Of a stretch of 38,564 bases of DNA, positions 31,163 through 38,564 are shown piece after piece. Within the stretch, counting starts at the first letter, position 1. Every line of letters starts with the position of its first letter. The DNA lies in NCBI GenBank assembly GCA_013214485.1, contig JABSSF010000005.1:1-38564 (forward strand), given 5' to 3'. Origin of the DNA: Rickettsiaceae bacterium. Its GTDB lineage: Bacteria > Pseudomonadota > Alphaproteobacteria > Rickettsiales > Rickettsiaceae. Under the pieces are notes generated by a model. That model was not told the DNA's origin and ran no database searches. It saw nothing but the letters and a program-made list of their open reading frames with translations. The translations under genes and the position numbers were made by a program.

Positions 31163-31327
31163 TATACCCAAAGCGAATGAAGATCCTGTTTTTTTAAGGA
31201 CGAATAATTGAGACAGTATCAAGTTAAAAAAATCTTGCATATTCAGTGATCTGGAAGTGTTTTTAAATGAAGATAATGACTCTATTTTCAAACTTAAAAA
31301 TCTGGAATTTCGTTTGTTTTGGGTATA
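31163..31327. mobile_element. MITE-like repeat (165 bp), same family as 20907-21000
   Basis: Imperfect terminal inverted repeats TATACCCAAAGCGAATGAAGAT... / ...ATTTCGTTTGTTTTGGGTATA; internal ATTGAGACAGTATCAAGTT shared. Confidence 0.7.
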
Positions 31328-31328
31328 A

Positions 31329-31400
31329 ATGCTGTAATTAAATCAAATCTGGATCACAAAGTCACCGTTGGTGACTCGTGATGATGGTTTTTGTCATGAA
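31329..31400 (+). repeat. ~110-bp interspersed repeat, copy E (partial)
   Basis: GCTGTAATTAAATCAAATCTGGATCAC...GGTGACTCGTGATGATGG resembles copies B and C. Confidence 0.5.
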
Positions 31401-31403
31401 CGC

Positions 31404-32168
31404 TCACACAGTTACTGGGCCTTTAGTTAGACCATTAATAAATTGATGTAAAAATGGGTTATCAGTTTTTTCCATTTCTGTTAAGCAGCCATGCCATAAT
31501 ATTTTACCGCTATGGAGAAACGCAACATCTTGACCTATCATTTTAGCACTATTTATATCATGTGTAATAGTGATAGTAGTTGCTCCTAACTCTTCTCTAA
31601 CTTTAATAATTAAATCATTAATAACATTAGCCATAATTGGATCAAGACCTGTTGTTGGCTCATCAAAAAAGATAATTTTCGGATTAGTACAAATTGATCT
31701 AGCTAAAGATACTCTTTTTTGCATCCCTCCTGAGAGTTCCGCTGGATATAGTTTTAATATTCTGTCACTTAAACCAACAGATTTCAATTTGCTACTGGCT
31801 AGTTCTCTTTTTTCTTTCTTTTTTAAACTATATAATTTTTCTGCAAAGAAAGTAATATTATCTTCGACGTTTAGTGAGTCAAATAAAGCTCCATTTTGAA
31901 ACAAGAAGCCACAATTTTCCAAGATTCTTAAACGCTCCTTATGTGAGATATTAATAATATCCTGACCATCTAATAATACGCTACCTGAATCGGGTTTTAT
32001 AAGTCCGATGATAATTTTAATTAATACTGATTTACCACTACCAGAACCGCCTAATATAACTAAAGAACGATCTTTTTTAATATCTAAATCAATACCTTGC
32101 AATACTTGGTGATTGCCAAAGCTTTTCATCAAGGATTTAATTTGTATCTTCACGTCATTATTTGTCAT
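31404..32168 (-). CDS. mlaF: ABC transporter ATP-binding protein, MlaF-like
   Basis: LGGSGSGKSVLIK; AELSGGMQKRVSLARSI; FFDEPTTGLDPI. Confidence 0.92.
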   Translation of the reverse strand: MTNNDVKIQIKSLMKSFGNHQVLQGIDLDIKKDRSLVILGGSGSGKSVLIKIIIGLIKPDSGSVLLDGQDIINISHKERLRILENCGFLFQNGALFDSLNVEDNITFFAEKLYSLKKKEKRELASSKLKSVGLSDRILKLYPAELSGGMQKRVSLARSICTNPKIIFFDEPTTGLDPIMANVINDLIIKVREELGATTITITHDINSAKMIGQDVAFLHSGKILWHGCLTEMEKTDNPFLHQFINGLTKGPVTV

Positions 32169-32169
32169 A

Positions 32170-32946
32170 TTAACTACTAAAGAAAATTTCAGTGATTAAA
32201 TAATTACTTATCAAAATAATAATAGATGAATGCACTACTGCTGCAGTTGTTGCATATCCTACTCCTTTAGCTCCCTTACCAGAATAATAGCCGTGATAAC
32301 AACTTACAATTGATATTATAAAACCAAATGCTGCTGCTTTCACTAGTCCAGAGATCACATCTATTGCTTCTAAGTATTTTTCTGTACTTATTAAGTAGCC
32401 AGCACTACTAAACCCTAATTTATAAACACTAACCAAATATCCCCCCATGACCCCAATAATGTCACCAATTAATACTAGACAAGGCAGAGTAATTACAGCA
32501 GCAAGTACTCTTGGTGCTACTAGGTATTTAATTGGATCTGTTGATAAAGTAAATAAGGCATCAATTTGTTCTGTAACTCTCATAGTAGCAATTTCAGCAG
32601 CGATAGAAGCTCCAACTCTTCCTGCAACCATTAATCCTGCAAGCACAGGCCCTAGTTCTCTAGTGATGGATAATACTACAACAGTAGCAATAGAACTTTC
32701 AGCAGAAAATCTTGAGAAACCTGTATAGCTTTGTAGAGCTAAAACTGCTCCTGAAAAAAAAGCAGTCATTGCTACTACTGGCAGTGAAAAATAACCAATA
32801 GTCAGTAATTGTCTACCGATTAAAGAGAAATAGAACGGCCTTTTTAATATTCCAAGTAATGTTTTTAATAAAAAGATAGCAAAAACCCCAACCTCATGTG
32901 AAAAATTAATTGTTTTACTACCAATATATTGTACAACTGCTACCAT
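32170..32946 (-). CDS. mlaE: ABC transporter permease, MlaE-like
   Basis: MlaE-family motifs: FSGAVLALQSYTGFSRF; RELGPVLAGLMVAGRVGASIAAEIATMRVTEQIDAL. Confidence 0.94.
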   Translation of the reverse strand: MVAVVQYIGSKTINFSHEVGVFAIFLLKTLLGILKRPFYFSLIGRQLLTIGYFSLPVVAMTAFFSGAVLALQSYTGFSRFSAESSIATVVVLSITRELGPVLAGLMVAGRVGASIAAEIATMRVTEQIDALFTLSTDPIKYLVAPRVLAAVITLPCLVLIGDIIGVMGGYLVSVYKLGFSSAGYLISTEKYLEAIDVISGLVKAAAFGFIISIVSCYHGYYSGKGAKGVGYATTAAVVHSSIIILISNYLITEIFFSS

Positions 32947-32969
32947 AATTATGAAATATACTACTTACC

Positions 32970-34069
32970 TTATTTATTATTATATACTCTTTTATATCTA
33001 GAACCAAGCATAGTCAACAATTGCCGAGGATCTGTTTTACAAATACTAGCTAATTTGTCAAAATAGCAATTATTACCAATAATTTCTACATTTTGTCCCA
33101 AGAAAACATCTTTTGCTGGAAAATTACTAACATCGATAATAATATAATCCATTGATATAAGGCCTATAACTTTAGCTGGTTTATTATCAATATATACAGT
33201 ACTATTTTTACTAAGAAAACGAGTATAACATCAGCATAGCCAATTGGTAATGTTGCAATTATACTATCTTTTTTAGCTATATAAGTTTCATTATAGCCTA
33301 CTGACTTACCTTTAGCCAATCTCTGAATATGAATAATTGGAGCAGTTATTCTAAGAGCATTCTTTAAGGGGTTTTTATTTCCTATTAACGGATTAATACC
33401 GTATAATGCTCCACCAGGACGAACTAAATCAAAGTGGTACTCTTTGCCTAAGAATATTCCTCCAGAATTGGCTAAAGATTTTTTGGCTTTACCTGGAAAA
33501 TTTTTAATTTTCTCATTAAAAAGTTTTAATTGTAACTTATTCGTAGGATTATTTTTTTGTTCACTCGAAGATAGTTGGCTCATAATGTATAGTGGATTTA
33601 ACATATCCATTATTTCAGGTTTAGTACAAAGTTTAATAAATTCATCTTCTGCAATAGCAAGGCGATTCATCCCAGTATCTACATGCAGAATACAAGGTAG
33701 TTTTTGTTGTTTGTTATTTGCTAAATTTTGCCAAACTTCTATCTGACTTAAATTATTTAATACTGGAATAAGACCATTAGCTATTAATTCTTCCGTCTCG
33801 TTAACAAATACCCCATTAAGTATGTAAATATTTGATTTTGGTTTTAAACATTTTTTTAAAACCAAAGCTTCATCTATTGTTGCAACAAAAAAATGCCGAC
33901 ATCCGTTAGACTCAAGTGCTGGAGATATAATATTTGCTCCTAGACCATAAGCATTAGCTTTAACGATACTACTAACTTCGGCTTCTTTAGCAAAGGTTTT
34001 TAATAGATTATAATTGTCCTTTATGGCGGACAAATTAATTTCAAGAATAGAACTAGACGAATAAATCAT
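32970..34069 (-). pseudogene. alr: Alanine racemase with one-base frameshift near 33229
   Basis: ORF 33164-34069 has KANAYG and VGYNETY but leaves frame after LPIGYAD; ORF 32970-33152 carries the missing C-terminus. Restoring one G gives ADGYTRFLSKNSTVYIDNKPAKVIGLISMDYIIIDVSNFP. Confidence 0.85.
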
Positions 34070-34564
34070 TTATTTTGTATAATAATCCACTACCATTTTT
34101 TCTACTTCAGGAATAACAAACTCAGAGACATTACCAGATAGACTTGCTATTTCTTTAACCAATCTCGACGAAATAAATTGATTTTTCTCTGATGCTGGTA
34201 GAAAAACCGTTTCAATATTTTTATTTAGCCTAGAGTTCATACAAGACATTTGAAATTCATACTCAAAATCTGATACTGCTCTAAGCCCTCTAATAATTAG
34301 CTGAGCACCAACTTTCTTGGCAAAATCAACTAATAAGCCATCAAAATTCACAACTTTAACATTAGCTTGCATCTTATGTTGTTTGATATAAGTTTCTGCC
34401 ATTTGACAACGATCAACTATAGAAAATAAAGGTTTTTTATTAGTAGACACTGATACAGCCAGAATTAATTCATTAACTATCTTGCTTGCCCGCATTATGA
34501 TATCAGCATGTCCATTAGTTATTGGATCAAAAGTTCCAGGATATATACCGATGATTTTTGTCAT
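34070..34564 (-). CDS. coaD: Phosphopantetheine adenylyltransferase
   Basis: GIYPGTFDPITNGHADII; LIIRGLRAVSDFEYEFQMSCMN; SSRLVKEIASLSGNVSEFV. Confidence 0.96.
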   Translation of the reverse strand: MTKIIGIYPGTFDPITNGHADIIMRASKIVNELILAVSVSTNKKPLFSIVDRCQMAETYIKQHKMQANVKVVNFDGLLVDFAKKVGAQLIIRGLRAVSDFEYEFQMSCMNSRLNKNIETVFLPASEKNQFISSRLVKEIASLSGNVSEFVIPEVEKMVVDYYTK

Positions 34565-34732
34565 CTTAAAATTTATCTAAGTTGCAATAAAAAAATTATC
34601 ATAACTTACTTATACCATAGAAAACACATTACAGTAAATTAAAAAATACCAACTTTTAAAACGAAACTTTAGACATTCATAACAAATTCATATTTAATCT
34701 TTTATATTAGTTGTAAAATAAGGGAGCTTTTT

Positions 34733-35395
34733 ATGCCAAAAATTATTTCAGTTGCACAACAAAAAGGAGGGGTGGGAAAGACAACTATTGTAGCTCATAT
34801 TGCAATTGCACTTTCGCAAAAAGGAAAAAAGGTAGCTATGGTTGACATTGATCCACAAGGAAGCCTTGGTTATTGGCATAGTTTGAGGCAAGAAAAATTT
34901 GGTGAAGGCTATACTGGGGTTGAATTTGTCAATAGTTCTGGATGGCGAGTAGAAAGTGCTATAAATCATTTAAAGGATGATTTTGACTATATAATTATTG
35001 ATTCTCCGCCGCATACTGATACTGAAGCAAAATCAGCAATTAGAGTTGCTGATTTAATTATTGTTCCAATGCAAGCAAGTCCTACTGACCTATGGGCAAC
35101 TAAGTCAACTTTGGATTTTGCTAAAAGTGAAAATAAAGAAGCAAGGATTTTATTAAATAGATTTAGTCCTTTGGCCAAAGTAGGAAAAGAAATTATAAAA
35201 AAAATTGATGGTAAAATATTCAAAACTTATCTTGGTAATAGAGTAGCTTTTAGTTCTTGCTTTTTAAATGGTACAACGGTGACAGAAAGTTATCCATCAT
35301 CTGCGTCAGCTGTAGAAATGCGTAATTTGACCCAGGAAATATTAAAAACTATAGAAAATGTGGCTAAACGCATGGAACATTTAGCTGGGGTTTAA
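34733..35395 (+). CDS. ParA-family ATPase
   Basis: ISVAQQKGGVGKTTIVAHIAIAL deviant Walker A; DIDPQGSLGYW; IIIDSPP. Confidence 0.92.
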   Translation: MPKIISVAQQKGGVGKTTIVAHIAIALSQKGKKVAMVDIDPQGSLGYWHSLRQEKFGEGYTGVEFVNSSGWRVESAINHLKDDFDYIIIDSPPHTDTEAKSAIRVADLIIVPMQASPTDLWATKSTLDFAKSENKEARILLNRFSPLAKVGKEIIKKIDGKIFKTYLGNRVAFSSCFLNGTTVTESYPSSASAVEMRNLTQEILKTIENVAKRMEHLAGV

Positions 35396-35444
35396 AATTT
35401 AACTTAAGCTAAAAATAACTGATTTTATTGGATGTTTAAATTAA

Positions 35445-37541
35445 ATGTTTGACGTACTAAAAAAATTTAAAAAACTTGGTGATATAGCGCTTGCTTGCGC
35501 TATAGTTAGCATATTAATGGTGTTGCTATTTCCTATACCAACTACCTTACTTGATTTCTTATTAGCTTTTTCAGTTAGTACTGCTTTTATAATTTTAATG
35601 ACTACATTATTTATTGTAAAACCTCTAGAGCTAAGTGTTTTTCCAACAATATTATTAGTTACTACCTTACTAAGGCTATCATTAAATATTGCTTCAACTA
35701 GACTAATTTTATCAGAAGGACATAAAGGTTCTGATGCTGCAGGTCATGTTATTGAAGCATTTGGTGGTTTTGTCATGCAAGGTAACGTAGTTATTGGACT
35801 TATTGTATTCTTAATTCTAACATTAATTAATTTTATTGTTATTACCAAAGGTTCTGGACGTATCGCAGAAGTTGCTGCGAGATTCAGCTTAGATGCAATG
35901 CCTGGGAAACAAATGGCTATTGATGCAGAGCTTGCTGCTGGAATTATTGATGAAAAACAAGCCAAAGTCAGACGTAAAAACTTAGAAGATGAAAGTACTT
36001 TCTATGGTGCAATGGATGGTGCTAATAAATTTGTTAGAGGTGATGCTATTGCAGGTCTTATCATTACTTTTATTAATTTAATTGGTGGAATGGTAGTTGG
36101 TATTTTACAAAAAAACTTGAGTTTTGACACTGCAGTACAAACCTATACTATATTAACTATTGGTGATGGTTTAGTTTCACAAATACCTTCATTAATTATT
36201 TCAATGTCTGCAGGTTTACTTGTTACTAAAGCAGGTGGTTCTGCAGAAGCAGCTGACAAGATGATTTTTAGCCAATTAACTCGTTATCCACAGGGGCTAA
36301 TGATGACTTCTGTCGTTACTGGTTTAATGGCTTTTCTACCAGGGCTACCATTTTTACCATTTTCCTTAATGGCACTTGCAAGTGCTAGTGTTGGTTATAC
36401 AATGTATAAAATGAATCCTACTGATAAAGCTGGAGCGGTTCAAAATAAAGATGGAACTATATCTACCGATGATCAATCAACAAACACAGACTCGGCTGCG
36501 ACCTCAGATGATTTATCAGAAACTCTATCACTTGATTTAATTAGATTAGAAATTGGTTATGGTTTAATGAGCCTAGTAAATGGTGGAGATAATGATGATT
36601 TAACTGCAATGATTAAAGGGTTAAGAAAGCAAATCGCCAAGGAATATGGTTTTGTTATTCCAACGGTAAGGATACAAGATAATATTCAACTTGAAAATGA
36701 TATGTATATTATTAAAATTAAAGAATTAGAAGCAGGAAGAGGTATAGTCAGACCAGATAAAATAATGATTATGGATCCAGAAGGAGCTGACGTAGATATT
36801 CCTGGTGAAACAACTAAAGAACCAGCTTTTGGTTTGCCAGCTAAATGGATCGATGAAAATTATCGTGAAGAGGCTCTATTTAACAATTGTACAGTTGTAG
36901 ATCCTGCAACTGTGATCACTACTCATATGACAGAATTAGTAAAGGAAAATATCAATGATCTACTATCATATAGTCAAACACAAAAACTTCTTGATGAAAT
37001 TGGGGAGGAACATCAACAATTAGTAAAAGATGTAGTACCAGATATAGTTTCAGTTGCTACTTTGCAAAAAGTGCTACAAATCTTACTATCAGAAATGATT
37101 TCTATTCGTGATTTACCGAATATTTTAGAATCAGTTGCAGATGCTGCGAAAGAAAATAAAAATATAACAGCAATGACTGAAGCAGTAAGAGTACAGTTAT
37201 CTAGACAGATTTGTCATCATAATACTAACAAAGAAGGGTTTATCCCTATAATTTCACTTTCTTCGGAGTGGGAGCAAATATTTATTAACAGCATAATGGA
37301 CGATGGTACTGGCAACAAACAATTATCAATGCAACCATCAAAATTACAAGAATTTGTCCAAAAAGTTAAGAAATCATTTGATGATCAAATCTCCAAAGGT
37401 CATATTCCAGTATTATTAACTACCCCTTATACCAGACCTTATATCAGATCAGTGATTGAACGCTTTAGGCCAGCTACAGTAGTAATGTCACAAAATGAAA
37501 TTCATTATAAAGCTAAAATCAGAACATTAGCTTATGTTTAG
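35445..37541 (+). CDS. flhA: Flagellar biosynthesis protein FlhA
   Basis: LRLSLNIASTRLIL; GRIAEVAARFSLDAMPGKQMAIDAELAAGIIDEKQAKVRRKNLEDESTFYGAMDGANKFVRGDAIAGLII signature; full-length 698 aa. Confidence 0.96.
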   Translation: MFDVLKKFKKLGDIALACAIVSILMVLLFPIPTTLLDFLLAFSVSTAFIILMTTLFIVKPLELSVFPTILLVTTLLRLSLNIASTRLILSEGHKGSDAAGHVIEAFGGFVMQGNVVIGLIVFLILTLINFIVITKGSGRIAEVAARFSLDAMPGKQMAIDAELAAGIIDEKQAKVRRKNLEDESTFYGAMDGANKFVRGDAIAGLIITFINLIGGMVVGILQKNLSFDTAVQTYTILTIGDGLVSQIPSLIISMSAGLLVTKAGGSAEAADKMIFSQLTRYPQGLMMTSVVTGLMAFLPGLPFLPFSLMALASASVGYTMYKMNPTDKAGAVQNKDGTISTDDQSTNTDSAATSDDLSETLSLDLIRLEIGYGLMSLVNGGDNDDLTAMIKGLRKQIAKEYGFVIPTVRIQDNIQLENDMYIIKIKELEAGRGIVRPDKIMIMDPEGADVDIPGETTKEPAFGLPAKWIDENYREEALFNNCTVVDPATVITTHMTELVKENINDLLSYSQTQKLLDEIGEEHQQLVKDVVPDIVSVATLQKVLQILLSEMISIRDLPNILESVADAAKENKNITAMTEAVRVQLSRQICHHNTNKEGFIPIISLSSEWEQIFINSIMDDGTGNKQLSMQPSKLQEFVQKVKKSFDDQISKGHIPVLLTTPYTRPYIRSVIERFRPATVVMSQNEIHYKAKIRTLAYV

Positions 37542-37569
37542 CATTGTACTGGTACATAATTCGTTGATA

Positions 37570-37727
37570 TGGAGCGTTATTGCAAGAACATTTATGGGAA
37601 TTAGCATCTAGAAAAAAATATGTAATAAAATTGAATCTGGATCGCCTGCAGAAGGCTAAAGCTTGCTTAGGATGAGTGGTTTGGGGATCCTCACGCCAAC
37701 TAAAGTTTGGCTCAGAATGACGGGTTT
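37570..37727 (+). repeat. ~110-bp interspersed repeat, copy A
   Basis: GGAGCGTTATTGCAAGAACATTTATGG...GAAAAAAATATGTAATAAAATTGAATCTGGATCGCCTGCAGAAGGCTAAAG. Confidence 0.8.
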
Positions 37728-37748
37728 TCTGCTTAATTACATTATGGT

Positions 37749-38190
37749 GTTGGGAGTAAGTTTTTTAAGTTACAACTTATCTGGGATTTAGTTGTAACTG
37801 ATCTTACGGTTCTCTTGGTAACAATTTTATTACTCCCAACATAAAATAATAAGTCATGTAAGAGGCCTAAATCAGAAAAATCTGTAAGACCACCTATTAT
37901 TTGATCACTAATAAATATAAAATTTTAAAGATATTTCCCTAAATAACTATCTCTAGTGATCGGGGAGTTCAAAAGACTGTACAAACAACAGCTATTATAG
38001 CCTTTAGGTTAAAAGAATTAACCTTGGACATACGCTAAAATCTCCCCGACCATATCAACCTAGCTATTCCTAAATTGTTGTAGTAAACCGAGGAGTGCAC
38101 TGTTAATGGTTATTCGTGCACGAACCAGTTTGTAAAGGACTTTTGACATCCCAGGATCAGTAATTTACTATCCATAACTGGAATTCTAAA
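37749..38190 (+). ncRNA. Candidate structured RNA/repeat element, copy 2 (strand tentative)
   Basis: 5' hairpin GTTGGGAG(37749-37756)/CTCCCAAC(37833-37840) with inner AGTTACAACT/AGTTGTAACT; central stem CGGGGAG/CTCCCCG (37961-37967 / 38042-38048); AGGTTAA/TTAACCT (38006-38024); palindrome TTCGTGCACGAA (38113-38124). Confidence 0.6.
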
Positions 38191-38205
38191 TGAATTATTT
38201 TTTTA

Positions 38206-38325
38206 GTCAAGAAAAAATATGTAATAAAATTGAATCTGGATCGCCCGCGGAAGGCTAAAGGTTGGCTCAGGGTGACAGGTTGGAGATCCTCACCTTGATA
38301 TAAAATCGGCTCATGATAACAGATT
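38206..38325 (+). repeat. ~110-bp interspersed repeat, copy B
   Basis: AAGAAAAAATATGTAATAAAATTGAATCTGGATCGCCCGCGGAAGGCTAAAGGTTGGCTCAGGGTGACAGG...GATCCTCAC, near-identical to copy A. Confidence 0.8.
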
Positions 38326-38564
38326 TGCTACTTGGCTTGATGTGGGCATCCACATATAACGGTTCTCATAATTTTAAAGTTATTTAACTAGACATTATTA
38401 CCTCTACGAAACTCAAAGTATCTATATATATCGCTTTTTCTTGTAGTTAGTAAATACCTGAGTATTTTAGTCACATAATTATTCTTTGGAAGCTTGCAAA
38501 AATAACTTTAATATTTAATAGGTTTTATAATGTAATTCCACTCTCCTTTAAATGACTCATTTAT

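Noticed and set aside
31109-31291. 60-aa ORF
   Set aside because: Lies mostly in the MITE-like repeat and overlaps the dsbA-like gene end.
1-38564. CRISPR array, prophage or rRNA operon
   Set aside because: No regularly spaced short repeats, no phage structural genes and no rRNA-like sequence seen.

Overview
AT-rich window from a Rickettsiales (Rickettsiaceae-like) chromosome, judged from gene content, codon bias and gene order. It is mostly conserved housekeeping genes: nuoJ(partial)-I-H-G, ppsR-coaE-dnaQ-fau, era/rnc/lepB, ampD, typA, tig, tRNA-Leu(UAG), dapE, an SDHAF4-like small ORF missed by the ORF track, rsmE, rnhB, mrp, hflK-hflC-htrA, trhO, a winged-helix regulator, a DsbA-like protein, mlaF/mlaE, alr (frameshifted), coaD, a ParA-like gene and flhA. 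Accessory content includes a vapBC-type TA pair, several lineage-specific hypotheticals, a MITE-like family with TATACCC/GGGTATA ends, and a ~110-bp interspersed repeat with 5 diverged copies. The most unusual signal is a ~400-450 nt structured repeat: two full copies (about 11315-11700 and 37749-38190) and one partial inverted copy (about 23341-23480). Its stems are preserved by compensatory changes while loops diverge, as expected of a structured RNA or a mobile element with an RNA/DNA fold. I could not match it to a known RNA family by eye. Copy 1 sits beside vapBC in an insert that separates rnc from lepB.
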